Of a stretch of DNA of 64,000 nucleotides, positions 46,001 to 54,700 are shown one piece after another; positions within the stretch are counted from its first letter, which is position 1, and every line of letters starts with the position of its first letter. The notes under the pieces were generated by a model. The model ran no database searches and had not been told where the DNA came from. It saw only the letters and a list, made by a program, of their open reading frames with translations. Origin of the DNA: Ruminococcaceae bacterium UBA5406 (lineage in GTDB: Bacteria; Bacillota; Clostridia; Oscillospirales; Acutalibacteraceae); NCBI GenBank assembly GCA_002407675.1, contig DHNW01000006.1:1-64000 (forward strand), in the 5' to 3' direction. A program made the translations under genes and the position numbers.

Positions 46001-46193
46001 TATCTAGGCCAACCCTGCTGTGGATATGAAAGCCCCCCATACCCATTGCCTGAATTTGATCAATCTGGCGCAGCAGCTGCTCTTTTGAAAGTTTGCAGTT
46101 CCAAGCCCAAAATGGGGCTGCCCTGTATTCTGAAGTCGGATTCCGGAAAAGGGCGCTGTCCGGTCTGTCATTTTGCAAATCTTTTTTCATCAT
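43047..46193 (-). CDS. GH106-type alpha-L-rhamnosidase
   Basis: 1048 residues, no signal peptide, GAGGG upstream. The N-terminal barrel matches the GH106 family (APFWAWNCKLSKEQLLRQID, MGGFHIHSRVGLDTEYLG, CRLYDEDRWPSGSAGGF). The middle contains EIPTIFTDEPQTV and TGHMMNEWTLHSQTT; the C-terminus is a beta-sandwich ending NLWRTSGNKWSYEYQFKKMG. Known GH106 enzymes release alpha-L-rhamnose from pectin rhamnogalacturonans. It is the last gene of a YesM/YesN plus ABC importer set and lacks a secretion signal, so it probably acts on imported oligosaccharides. Confidence 0.8.
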   Translation of the reverse strand: MMKKDLQNDRPDSALFRNPTSEYRAAPFWAWNCKLSKEQLLRQIDQIQAMGMGGFHIHSRVGLDTEYLGKEFMDCVKSCCSKAKAEGMLCRLYDEDRWPSGSAGGFVTKDLKYRNRFLAVVPRGCTNKADETFVSAAKAVRSKNRTYLGSYDIILDHDGYMVSYRRIGREENGKGHVWDAFLEVSGDTPWFNNQAYVNTLDKKAIDRFIEITHEKYYQELGSEFGREIPTIFTDEPQTVQKSALRNPFEETAVVLPFTDDFEQTFQNKYGVSLLEHLPELVWEKQGGKVSQIRYWYHAHVCDRFSEAFGDNIGKWCSKHGIKLTGHMMNEWTLHSQTTSVGDVMRPMKEFGIPGVDMLCDRRELSTVKQAESVSHQMGRNGVMSELYGVTGWDFDFRSHKLAGDWQAALGVTLRVPHLTWVSMEGEAKRDYPASIGYQSPWYREYPYIENHFARLNTALTRGRPIVKVGVIHPIESYWLYWGNQRQTSVVRQDLESDFTEVIQWLLYNFIDFDFISESMLSEDSQSCTDAFHMGGMTYEAVVVPQCHTIRSTTLHKLQEFAGHGGKVIFMGEPPRYVDAAFSEEPALLAHQCTRIPYQRGPLLNSLRDLRDVDVEMNAVEGKDPTRVQQWETGVRANNMFYQLRQDVDSRWLFLAHVNKPRNRDITFMEKLDIHVRGRYQPVLYDTMTGEIHPVDAEYKEGWTRIPYYCSQYDSVLLRLQKTQGAIMGEKQIYTVPKNKLYLPEPQSFTLDEKNVMLLDIAEYAFDSGPWNPQEELLRIDNRFRRKLGYPLRMEALAQPWVTKNEEKIEHTLHLRFTIFSDIAVPEVQFAMEHPENAGIIWNGKQVSSEINGWYVDESIQTIDLPDGVRKGPNSMELSIPFGPKTNVEWCYLLGSFGVSVAGREKKITEMPDSLAYGDIVRQGLPFYAGNLTYQIPFSCKAGALHIEVPHYRGALVQVTLDGKKIGNIALAPYRLDCGRVQEGHHTLKLKVFGNRINAFGALHNADSTEEWYGPNLWRTSGNKWSYEYQFKKMGILSTPQYWIAGNDD

Positions 46194-46199
46194 TTTTGC

Positions 46200-47744
46200 T
46201 TATTCCCTCGTTTCTGTGCTGCTCATCGAACGGTATTTTAATGGAGTATATCCACTTAACTTTTTAAAAACCTTAAAGAAATATTTTGGATTGGAATACC
46301 CAACTTCATCAGAAATCTTGTTGACACTCAGCCTTGTTTCAACCAACAGGCGCTTTGCATTCTGCAGCCTGATTTTGCTGAGGTAATCATTGAAAGTCAT
46401 GCCCAGGTTTTCCTTCAGAAGATTGCTGCAAAAAGAAGGGGAAATATAAAATTCCTCTGCAATCTGCTGTAAAGTCAGCTTTTTACGATAATTCTTATCA
46501 ATATAACTGATAATCCCCTGAAGGAGAACTTCCTGATCATTTTCCTTCAAATGGATAGAACTAAAAATGGCATGAATATACTTTGAAAAATCTGCTTCGA
46601 TTATTTTCATATCGCCGCAAAATAGATATCTCGGATAAAACTGTTCCATGATATTGCTAACTTCAACATGGTTTTTTATAGCATACGCATTCACTTTATC
46701 CGTCAGGCTCTTACAAAAATCCTTGATGGAACCAAACGGATGTGTTTCTGCATCAATTTTTTGAAAGGAAGCGCTTAGAATCGTATCAACTTTCGCAGGA
46801 TAATATTTCATGCAACAGATTAAATCGTGGATTTCATTTTCATTGGAAACAGGCTCCCATCCCACCCTGTCATCCGGATATAAAATTTTCACCTGATCTG
46901 TTAGAAAAATATTTTGAAGCAAAGCATTGTTCTCAGAATAGAGCTGATTTAATTTTTCTACTGAATTTTCAATACGGCTTACGCATAAGAACAAATGAAA
47001 TTTTCCGGCTAAGCCCGCAATCTGCGGAGAAAGCCTTTTTTCTGCCGCCGCGAGCAGACCCTGCTGATTTTTCGGCATATGCAGCAGGATGTAAAATTGA
47101 GTTCTCAAGGTATGGTTATCTACTATGTTACAGCAGTGCCTCTGAATCAGTGAATTGCAAATCTGATAGAGGCCTGCCTTGAATTCCAGATTTTCCGTTG
47201 TAATAGTTAAAAGCATAATATTATCTAAGAAAGGATAGCCTTTTTCTCTTACGAATTTTTCTATTTCCTGATTCCATGGCCGCGTGATCGCCTGAAATAA
47301 GATCTGCCGGTTTTTCTCTTGCTCCAGAGACTCTACTTCCTGCTGGAGTTTTGAAATACGTTTTTGGTTTTCGAGCAACTCAATAACTTTTCTTACCTGA
47401 CTTGCAATTTCTTCTGCGGAAAACGGCTTTAAGACATACCCAACCGCATGCTTCTCAATCGCCTGCTTAACATAGTCAAACAGTTTATATCCGCTTATAA
47501 CAATCACTGGGGTCCCAGGATATTTCTGGCTAATTTTTTCAAGCAGGGCCGTACCATCCATCTTATTCATTTTCATGTCGGTAATCACAAAGTCAGGGTT
47601 TACCTTTTTCATTAGGTCAAAGGCTTCCAAACCATTGGAAGCCTCCCCCACACAAGTTACCTGAAGAGATGGAGTCTGGCTGATTTTAATCTGAAGCCCC
47701 TGCCGGATAATCACTTCATCATCAACAATAATGTAAGTATACAC
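46200..47744 (-). CDS. AraC-type response regulator (YesN-like)
   Basis: 514 residues from GTG 47744, picked for AAGGTGG just upstream; an in-frame TTG at 47771 lies nearer the kinase stop. Receiver domain YIIVDDEVIIRQGL, phospho-Asp in FVITDMKMNKMDG, and VLKPFSAEEI. A long middle region of ~250 residues follows, then an AraC helix-turn-helix pair (LTLQQIAEEFYISPSFCSNL, LSVNKISDEVGYSNPKYFFK). It should activate the upstream ABC importer. Confidence 0.9.
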   Translation of the reverse strand: MYTYIIVDDEVIIRQGLQIKISQTPSLQVTCVGEASNGLEAFDLMKKVNPDFVITDMKMNKMDGTALLEKISQKYPGTPVIVISGYKLFDYVKQAIEKHAVGYVLKPFSAEEIASQVRKVIELLENQKRISKLQQEVESLEQEKNRQILFQAITRPWNQEIEKFVREKGYPFLDNIMLLTITTENLEFKAGLYQICNSLIQRHCCNIVDNHTLRTQFYILLHMPKNQQGLLAAAEKRLSPQIAGLAGKFHLFLCVSRIENSVEKLNQLYSENNALLQNIFLTDQVKILYPDDRVGWEPVSNENEIHDLICCMKYYPAKVDTILSASFQKIDAETHPFGSIKDFCKSLTDKVNAYAIKNHVEVSNIMEQFYPRYLFCGDMKIIEADFSKYIHAIFSSIHLKENDQEVLLQGIISYIDKNYRKKLTLQQIAEEFYISPSFCSNLLKENLGMTFNDYLSKIRLQNAKRLLVETRLSVNKISDEVGYSNPKYFFKVFKKLSGYTPLKYRSMSSTETRE

Positions 47745-47773
47745 TGCTGCCACCTTCTTCACACAGCCCAAAT

Positions 47774-49543
47774 TTAATATGGGATAATCACTTCAACAAC
47801 TACTCCCATTCTTTCGGCATTCCGGATTTTTAAACTGCTTTTTCCGGGATACATAAGATTCAGTCTTTGCTTTATATTAGATAAGCCGACACCTACATGC
47901 CTCTGATCTGTTTTTAACTTGCCCTTTGATAAAATAGACCTTCTGATTTCCTGAAGCTTTTCTTCCGGGATGCTGTCGCCGTTATCATAAATGGTGATAT
48001 GCATGGCATTGTTAACATGGAATGCATTCAGCTCAATTTTCCCATCGGCAATTTCATTTTGCAGGCCGTGTTCAATGGCATTTTCTATGATTGGCTGCAA
48101 GAAAAATTTCATCACCTTATGTTCCAGCAGCCCATCTTCCACGTCTGTTCTGAACTGTATGGGATGGCCAAACTTAACTTCCTGAATGCAAATATATTTC
48201 CGTGTTTGCTCCAGCTCGGCCTGCAATGGCACTTCATCCGTTTCATAATCAATGCTGTACCTTAATAAATCGCCCAGTGACTTTGACATAACCGCTATTT
48301 TATCGTTATGCGCTATGATTGCACAGTCATTGATATTTTCCAGCGTATTAAAAAGGAAATGCGAGTTAATCTGCGAGGTTAGATTCTTAAGGCAAGACTT
48401 CAGATAGCGTATTTCACTCTTATACCTTTCTTCTATCAATTTATGTATCCGCTTCAGCATTCTTTCAAAGCAGCTGTAAAGGATTCCGATTTCATCCTTT
48501 CGGTCGGGACAGGTATTTTGAAAGGAATCGCTTTCCAGCATAGATGTATTATTCATAGAATGCGATAGATAAACAATAGGCCGGATAATGATTTTATCCA
48601 GCTCATAAACCAAAAAAGATATTATTATGATTACCGCCGCCATAAAGCAGATAAAGTACGTTCTGTTATGTACATAAGCATCGTAAATAGGATTAAGTGA
48701 TACTTTTGATACTGTTTTCCAGCCCAGATCTTCCAGTGTACCGTAAACAATGATATCGCGGCTGCTGTCAGACGAGACATAGCCGTTATCACAGCTGTTA
48801 ATCTGCTCAATCTGGCTTTTTGTTAAATTCAATTTTTCACTCTGTCCGGAACCGCTCAGCATTTCCCCATCCGGGAGCAAAACATACACGTCATTTTTTG
48901 AAGCGCTGTTGTTCCCATTTTGGTTCAGCACCAGCTTATTGCAGACAATTGCCAAAGTACCGGTAGCTTTTCCTTCCAGATTACGGAATTTTTTTGCAAA
49001 TAGAATATATTTCTGGCCATTCTCAGAATGCTTCGGGACAAAAGGCTGAACGCAGGTGCTGTTTATACCATCCAGTTTTTTTCTCCAGCCGCCGTTTGGT
49101 GGCGTATCACCTATCCAGAATTCTTTATTTTTCGTAAAGGAATAGGTATATCCACTGTCGGTAAACAGATAAATCCCTTCCGCAAAAGTGTTGTTGCTGA
49201 TCAGGTTGGAACAAATATATTCATATTTTTTTTGATTCTGCAGCCTTTGTATTGGCTGAATATGGGAAAGAGCGCGCTCCTGGTCACAAATAGAAATAAA
49301 AACATTATTGCCCTCATATTGGCTGAAAAGGAGCGCAGATTCTAACACACTTATATTTTTAAAATTCTGTTCGATTGATTCCGTCGTATTTTGAACGGTA
49401 TTTGTTGTAAGAGACGCAATCTGGCTTGTATACGTTTCTGTGTAACTATGCATTGTAAACAGGAAAATAATCGATGTGGGAATGATTGAAATGCAAACGC
49501 AGAAAGCTAAAATTTTAGCTCTGATACTGTGGTAAAACTTCAA
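47774..49543 (-). CDS. sensor histidine kinase (YesM-like)
   Basis: 589 residues from TTG 49543 with AGAGGTGATC upstream. Membrane helices at ~8-30 and ~303-322 flank a ~270-residue extracellular sensor. HAMP follows; the His_kinase (LytS/YesM-type) motif is LTSQINSHFLFNTLENIND with the phospho-accepting His, and HATPase_c shows FLQPIIENAIEHGL and GVGLSNIKQRL. It pairs with the regulator 29 bases downstream and probably senses sugar, directly or through the binding protein. Confidence 0.9.
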   Translation of the reverse strand: MKFYHSIRAKILAFCVCISIIPTSIIFLFTMHSYTETYTSQIASLTTNTVQNTTESIEQNFKNISVLESALLFSQYEGNNVFISICDQERALSHIQPIQRLQNQKKYEYICSNLISNNTFAEGIYLFTDSGYTYSFTKNKEFWIGDTPPNGGWRKKLDGINSTCVQPFVPKHSENGQKYILFAKKFRNLEGKATGTLAIVCNKLVLNQNGNNSASKNDVYVLLPDGEMLSGSGQSEKLNLTKSQIEQINSCDNGYVSSDSSRDIIVYGTLEDLGWKTVSKVSLNPIYDAYVHNRTYFICFMAAVIIIISFLVYELDKIIIRPIVYLSHSMNNTSMLESDSFQNTCPDRKDEIGILYSCFERMLKRIHKLIEERYKSEIRYLKSCLKNLTSQINSHFLFNTLENINDCAIIAHNDKIAVMSKSLGDLLRYSIDYETDEVPLQAELEQTRKYICIQEVKFGHPIQFRTDVEDGLLEHKVMKFFLQPIIENAIEHGLQNEIADGKIELNAFHVNNAMHITIYDNGDSIPEEKLQEIRRSILSKGKLKTDQRHVGVGLSNIKQRLNLMYPGKSSLKIRNAERMGVVVEVIIPY

Positions 49544-49641
49544 TCGAGATCACCTCTTGAGTATTCTAGCATATACCACAGAAAACAATATTTTGCTTTT
49601 GATATTTTAAGCCTAATTATAAAAGGCACTGACATACGAAT

Positions 49642-50517
49642 TTAACCTTTTACAGCACCGGTTACAAGTCCCGAAACAAAATATTTCTGCAGGAAGGAAT
49701 AAACCAGAATAATAGGAATGGCACTCAAGAAACAGGCGGCAAACAAAATATTCCATTGCGTTGCATTTTCCATGTCACCTATAAAATTCAGCATTGTCAG
49801 CGGCAGTGTTTTCTGCTCCGGAGCTGAAAGGAACAGCATTGAAAAGAAAAAATCATTCCAGATCGGCACACCCTGCGTAATCACGATTGAAACCAATGCC
49901 GGTTTTGTAAGCGGCATAACGATCTGGAAAAAGACCCGCAGCATGCTTGCCCCATCAATACGCGCCGCTTCTTCCAGCGCATAAGGAACACCGCTTTTTA
50001 TAAAGTTGGTATAGAGGAAAATAGAAAACGGGATTGCAGCAGTAACATACATTGCTATTGGTGCAGCAAACGTGTTGCTCATATGTAATTTATTCACTAT
50101 CCGATACATCGGTATAATGGACATCTGCGCAGATACGATCATACCTGCCAGAAAAAACACCTGGAAAAAGTTGCTGAGTTTCCCATGCAGACGGGCAATC
50201 GCGTAACCGGCAAGCGAACTGATTATAAGCAATATAATAACGGACAAAAACGTTACAAGGACGCTGTTCCTTAAAGAACGGAAATAGTTCATTTTACCCC
50301 ATGCAGCGCTATAACTGTCTAAAGTAAAATACCGAAATACATTTAAATAGGAAGAAGTATCATTAGCATTTCGAAAAGAACCGGAGAATGCAATAATAAC
50401 CGGAGAAAGGAAGATAAGGAAAAAAGCCAGAACCAATATTGTAATTACAATTTCTTTAATGACTTTATGGTTCTTTTTGTGATAACCGTTTCTGGATAAT
50501 TTTACAGCAGTTGTCAT
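49642..50517 (-). CDS. sugar ABC permease (MalG type)
   Basis: 291 residues with six membrane helices. EAA loop GVPYALEEAARIDGASMLRV and the terminal KYFVSGLVTGAVKG are typical of MalG-like subunits. It starts directly after the MalF-type gene stop. A 98-base gap with no strong hairpin separates it from the kinase gene. Confidence 0.9.
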   Translation of the reverse strand: MTTAVKLSRNGYHKKNHKVIKEIVITILVLAFFLIFLSPVIIAFSGSFRNANDTSSYLNVFRYFTLDSYSAAWGKMNYFRSLRNSVLVTFLSVIILLIISSLAGYAIARLHGKLSNFFQVFFLAGMIVSAQMSIIPMYRIVNKLHMSNTFAAPIAMYVTAAIPFSIFLYTNFIKSGVPYALEEAARIDGASMLRVFFQIVMPLTKPALVSIVITQGVPIWNDFFFSMLFLSAPEQKTLPLTMLNFIGDMENATQWNILFAACFLSAIPIILVYSFLQKYFVSGLVTGAVKG

Positions 50518-50518
50518 T

Positions 50519-51391
50519 TTACAGTTCTATCTCCTTTCTCTTTAAAATAGACAGGGCGCAGATTGAAATAAGAAGGATAAATACAAAGGCACATGCAGCC
50601 ATTGCTTCTGACTTGCCGAACTGATTTTCAACGAATGCCATTTTATAAATGCTGTACATCAATGTACTGGAAGAATCGCCAGGACCACCGCCAGTAAGGG
50701 CAAAGACATAGTCAAAAGACTTAAACCCATTAATCAAACCAAGCATGACGTTAATGGTAATCGTATTGGAAATCATAGGGATCTTGACCAGGCGCGTTGT
50801 CTGCCACGCCGTGCAGCCATCTATCTGGCTTGCTTCAAGAACATCGCTTGGAATATTTTGCAGGCCAGCCAAATAAATAATCGTCATCATTCCTGATGAT
50901 CTCCAAGTTTCAACAAATGCCACTGCAAGCAGCGCTGTTGAGCTTGTCCCTAATAAATCCGGCGCACCGGTCTTTCCCATCAGCTTAAAGACTTCTGAAA
51001 TCATGCCATAATGCGGTGCATATACATAACTCCATAGGAAAGCAGCCACGATCGTGCTGAATAATGGCGGCAGGTATACAATCGTGCGGAAAAAGCCGCG
51101 TGCATGCAATTTCATATTTAAAATCATGGCAAGGATAAGCGCCTGAATATTGCCCCAAGCCACAACGAAAATTGCATAGATGATCGTATTCTTTAAAGAA
51201 CTGAATAAAGTTCCCTGTTTAATCAGAGTTTGAAAGTTCTTTAACCCGATAAAGCTGCATGTTCCCAGCCCGTTCCAATCGGTAAGGCCATAAAAGAAGG
51301 ACATTAAAACCGGCTGGACCCAAAAAATAAGATAAAAAGCCAATGCAGGGATAATAAAAAGTATAAGTACTTTACGTGTGCGACTTTCCAT
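50519..51391 (-). CDS. sugar ABC permease (MalF type)
   Basis: 290 residues, AAAGGAAAGTGATGTAA upstream. Six helices (first LILFIIPALAFYLIFWVQPV). EAA loop NIPSDVLEASQIDGCTAWQT and TGGGPGDSSSTLMYSIYKMA mark it as a MalF/LplB-like subunit. It functions with the MalG-type permease; no ATPase gene is in this cluster. Confidence 0.9.
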   Translation of the reverse strand: MESRTRKVLILFIIPALAFYLIFWVQPVLMSFFYGLTDWNGLGTCSFIGLKNFQTLIKQGTLFSSLKNTIIYAIFVVAWGNIQALILAMILNMKLHARGFFRTIVYLPPLFSTIVAAFLWSYVYAPHYGMISEVFKLMGKTGAPDLLGTSSTALLAVAFVETWRSSGMMTIIYLAGLQNIPSDVLEASQIDGCTAWQTTRLVKIPMISNTITINVMLGLINGFKSFDYVFALTGGGPGDSSSTLMYSIYKMAFVENQFGKSEAMAACAFVFILLISICALSILKRKEIEL

Positions 51392-51441
51392 GAATTTACA
51401 TCACTTTCCTTTGCCTGAAAGCTAAACTGTGAACTGATTTG

Positions 51442-51469
51442 GTTAAGGGGCCTTTCGAGACCCCTTAAC
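51442..51469 (-). terminator. hairpin between SBP and permease genes
   Basis: TTAAGGGG / CCCCTTAA stem with a short loop, without a good T-run. It most likely stabilises the 3' end of the SBP message or causes partial termination. Confidence 0.55.
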
Positions 51470-51554
51470 TTCAAAATCATATCTGCGAGTCTGTGATAAA
51501 CGAATAAGTAAGCTATAATTGATCTTTTGGCTATTTGCGTAAGAGTTAAATTAT

Positions 51555-52868
51555 TTACTTGCTTTTGTTCAACTCATCAAATTTATCCTGCATGGCAGCT
51601 GCAACATCCTTTGCCGTTGCTTTTCCCGCAATGCATTCTTGGAATTTGGTGCACATAGTGTCACTTACGCCTTCCGGCCATGCGTTGTTACAGTTATAAA
51701 TGCTGGCTTGATCCTCATACTGTTTCAGATAATCGTTGATCAACGCACGGGAATCCGTAACGCCTTCAACGCAGGGAACATCCCAGTTCAGCTGCTTCCA
51801 TTGGTCATTTAGATCTGTACCCGGGGTAAGCCAGTAATCCATAACTTTTTTGATAGCATCCTGCTTTGTGGAATTTGCACTGACAAAAAGTCCAGTGGAA
51901 GGTGTCAAGTTATAAACAAATTTCTTGCCATCATCATTGGACGGGATGCAGAACATTCCCCTCTGAAAATCGACTTTACCCTTCTTCGTCAAAGTTTCAT
52001 AACCAAAGCTCCCGTCAAAGATCATGGCAGCATCACCGTCACAGAAAGCCTGGCGGCTCTGATCCTGCGAAAGGCCGAGAGAATGGCTGATAACATAGCC
52101 TTTTTTATAGAGCGTTTGGAATTTATCAATTGTGTTAACCCAGCAGGAATCTGTAAATTTAGTCTTGCCGGTCGTAAGGTCCGTGTCAAAATTCATATTG
52201 GAACCATAAACTTGCGAAGCAGCAACTTGATACAAACCAAACTGAATAACAAACGACTGCTTGTCCCCGCAGGTAATCGGCGTATAGCCAGCCGCTTTCA
52301 GTTTTTCGCAGCAATCAAGGAATTCATTCCAATTGCTCGGCAGTTTGGTAATGCCGGCCTTTGTGAAAGCATCTTTATTGTACCAGGTTGTTAAAAAGCT
52401 GGTGCCGTTCGGGATTGCATATACTTTACCATTGAAGGTATACGATTTTACAATGTCTTGATTGTATTTGGAAAGCTGCGAATAACCGGTCAAATCCTTT
52501 ACATAGCCGGCATCCACCAGATCCTTTGCCTGAAGATTCGGCCACCAGTTAAACATATCCGGTCCTTGGCCGCTTGAAAATTTAAGACGGACTGTCTGTT
52601 TAAACTGGTCGGTAGGCAGCTGTTCCACCTCCACATCGATGTTGGGATATTTCTTCTTTACGAGAGCAGGCAGGATATCCAGGTAAAAATCTTTTTTGCC
52701 TGACGGCCTTGTTGTAACCATCATAGAAAGGGTAACCTTTTCGTTGGAACCGGAAGTGGAATTCGTGCCGGAGCCGCTAGTGCTGCCGGAGGAACTGCTG
52801 CAACCTGTGAATGCCGTTGCAGTTATCAGCCCAGCTAATAGCAGAGTCAGGATTTTGCGTCTTTTCAT
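51555..52868 (-). CDS. sugar ABC transporter substrate-binding lipoprotein
   Basis: 437 residues from ATG 52868 with AGGAGG upstream; longer starts lack a site. Lipobox TAFTGC, Ser/Gly/Thr-rich spacer, then VTLSMMVTTRPSGKKDF, QTVRLKFSSGQGPDMF, YAIPNGTSFLTTWYNKDAF and GDAAMIFDGSFGYETL, all typical of family-1 solute-binding proteins. It is the first gene of the importer-YesMN-GH106 operon, suggesting rhamnose-containing oligosaccharides as substrate. Confidence 0.9.
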   Translation of the reverse strand: MKRRKILTLLLAGLITATAFTGCSSSSGSTSGSGTNSTSGSNEKVTLSMMVTTRPSGKKDFYLDILPALVKKKYPNIDVEVEQLPTDQFKQTVRLKFSSGQGPDMFNWWPNLQAKDLVDAGYVKDLTGYSQLSKYNQDIVKSYTFNGKVYAIPNGTSFLTTWYNKDAFTKAGITKLPSNWNEFLDCCEKLKAAGYTPITCGDKQSFVIQFGLYQVAASQVYGSNMNFDTDLTTGKTKFTDSCWVNTIDKFQTLYKKGYVISHSLGLSQDQSRQAFCDGDAAMIFDGSFGYETLTKKGKVDFQRGMFCIPSNDDGKKFVYNLTPSTGLFVSANSTKQDAIKKVMDYWLTPGTDLNDQWKQLNWDVPCVEGVTDSRALINDYLKQYEDQASIYNCNNAWPEGVSDTMCTKFQECIAGKATAKDVAAAMQDKFDELNKSK

Positions 52869-53196
52869 ACTTACTAACCTCCTAGTTTTAATTGAGGATG
52901 TCATACTTTATGCTCCTCCTCCTCAACAGATTTTCAAATAGAATCTGTCGATATTCATAAAGAAGTTCAACAATATGGCCCTCCATTTGTTTATGCTAGC
53001 ACAGGCTAGGGTAACTTTTCCACAGCCATTTATGGTAACTTTTTTAATATTGCGCCTATATTTTTGATTTTTATATGACATTTGCACCTAATATAAAAAA
53101 CTTACTAAAATATAATTCCAAAAGTTACTTTTTCTATGCTATACTGATTTTGGAAGTTATAAATTACTTTACAGATTATTGAATGGAGTGTCTATT
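52869..53196. promoter_or_regulatory. divergent regulatory region with three GTAACTTTT elements
   Basis: No gene. GGTAACTTTT occurs at 53010-53019 and 53034-53043, 24 bases apart, and in inverse orientation (AAAAGTTAC) at 53120-53128. The plus-strand lyase operon has a -10 TATACT (53140-53145) with the inverse copy sitting where the -35 should be and no good -35 sequence. The two direct copies lie upstream of the minus-strand SBP gene. This layout fits binding by an AraC-type activator such as the YesN-like regulator. Confidence 0.55.
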
Positions 53197-54120
53197 ATGC
53201 CAATAACTTTTCCCGGCGGAGTTTATCCGACCATGCTGACTCCTTTTACCGAAAATAATAAAGTAGATTATAATTCACTTGGAAAATTAATTGACTGGTA
53301 TTTGGAGCAGGGTTCCGATGGGTTGTTCGCCGTATGCCAGTCCAGCGAAATGTTTTACTTATCCCTGGCGGAACGTGTAAAAATCGCCAAATTCGTAAAA
53401 GAACATGCCGGCAGCAAGTGTCCTGTCGTTTGTTCCGGTCATATCTCTTATAGCCTAGATGATCAGGCGGAAGAAATCGAGGAAATCGCGAATACCGGAG
53501 TGGACGCTGTAATTCTCGTAACCAACCGGCTCGCCACCGCCAGCGAATCCGACGATGCCTGGATTGAAAACCTTTCCAAACTGATGGACAAAATTCCGAA
53601 GGACATTTGCCTTGGCTTCTATGAATGCCCATATCCCTACAAACGCGTTATGACACCGAAAACAGTCCGTTTCTGCGCAGATTCAGGGCGGTTTTATTTT
53701 TTGAAAGATACATGCTGTGATGCAGCGATGATTAAGGAACGCCTCTCCATTACCAATGGCAGCAAGATGAAAATCTTTAATGCCAACACTGCCACACTGC
53801 TTCAGACCTTGCAGTATGGTGCAGCAGGTTACAGCGGTGTAATGGCGAATTTTCAGACACGGGAGTATAAATGGCTGTACAAAAATTATAAAGAGAAGGC
53901 AGAGAGTGCAAATGAAGTCTCGTCTTTCCTGACGCTTTCTTCTTTTATTGAAGCACATCTGTATCCAGCTATTGCTAAGCATTGCCTCATGGAAAAAGGT
54001 ATTTTGGCAACAGACCGCTGCCGAACCTGCGATGCAGCACAGCTGACTCCTACAAATATAGCGGAATATAAACAGCTGCTGTTCCTGACGAACGCAATCG
54101 ACCAGAAGTTTGGTATCTGA
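53197..54120 (+). CDS. dihydrodipicolinate synthase / N-acetylneuraminate lyase family protein
   Basis: 307 residues from ATG 53197 (TGGAGTG upstream). The TIM-barrel aldolase family is shown by GVYPTMLTPFTENNKVDYNS, QGSDGLFAVCQSSEMFYLS, the proton-relay Tyr142 in GFYECPYP and the Schiff-base Lys170 in FYFLKDTC. The usual GTTGE-type motif is CQSSEM, so it differs from true DapA and NanA. It heads a six-gene cluster of sugar-acid enzymes; the likely reaction is cleavage of a 2-keto-3-deoxy sugar acid or formation of one, but the substrate is unknown. Confidence 0.83.
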   Translation: MPITFPGGVYPTMLTPFTENNKVDYNSLGKLIDWYLEQGSDGLFAVCQSSEMFYLSLAERVKIAKFVKEHAGSKCPVVCSGHISYSLDDQAEEIEEIANTGVDAVILVTNRLATASESDDAWIENLSKLMDKIPKDICLGFYECPYPYKRVMTPKTVRFCADSGRFYFLKDTCCDAAMIKERLSITNGSKMKIFNANTATLLQTLQYGAAGYSGVMANFQTREYKWLYKNYKEKAESANEVSSFLTLSSFIEAHLYPAIAKHCLMEKGILATDRCRTCDAAQLTPTNIAEYKQLLFLTNAIDQKFGI

Positions 54121-54222
54121 CTTCTTTTCATGTTTTATTCGGCGATTTCAGCAATTCCGGGACAAACAGACTCAGGAGAATTTCCTGTCCACTGGAGCTT
54201 GCATAAAATCGGAGGAAACATT

Positions 54223-54684
54223 TTGATTTATGACGTAAAAAAGAATCTTTCCCAATACAAAGGACTCAGCAAAAATTTTGGCTGCGCTATTGAATACTTA
54301 TTAAATACTGATTTTTCCGGGATGGGGATGGGAAAATATCCGGTTGACGGTGAAAAAGTTTTCGCTCTGGTGCAAATGCCGGAAACACGCCCCCGTGAAC
54401 AGACACGCTGGGAATCTCATAAAAATTATATTGATATCCAGTATATGCTTTTGCAGTCTGAAATCATTGGGTGCCAGAATACAGGCAGCCTAACGGAAAA
54501 GACCCCATACAGTGCCGAAAATGACATTGTATTTTATCACGACAATAAGAAAGGGTTCTATCCTGTTTTGGTTCCGGATTCGTTTGTAATCTGCTTCCCA
54601 TGGGATGCACATATGCCTTTAATTTGCACGGATATACCCAAAAAGATCAAGAAAGTAGTTATGAAAGTGCAAGTTGAAAAATAG
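54223..54684 (+). CDS. YhcH/YjgK/YiaL family protein
   Basis: 153 residues from TTG 54223, chosen for GGAGG 6 bases upstream and because the family is ~150 residues long; the frame to 54130 is an extension. A cupin-like fold: TRWESHKNYIDIQYMLLQSE and FVICFPWDAHMPLI with the metal-binding His residues. Members are found in sialic acid and other sugar-acid catabolism, perhaps as anomerases. It follows the lyase gene. Confidence 0.85.
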   Translation: MIYDVKKNLSQYKGLSKNFGCAIEYLLNTDFSGMGMGKYPVDGEKVFALVQMPETRPREQTRWESHKNYIDIQYMLLQSEIIGCQNTGSLTEKTPYSAENDIVFYHDNKKGFYPVLVPDSFVICFPWDAHMPLICTDIPKKIKKVVMKVQVEK

Positions 54685-54700
54685 GGGGGGAAATCATAGG

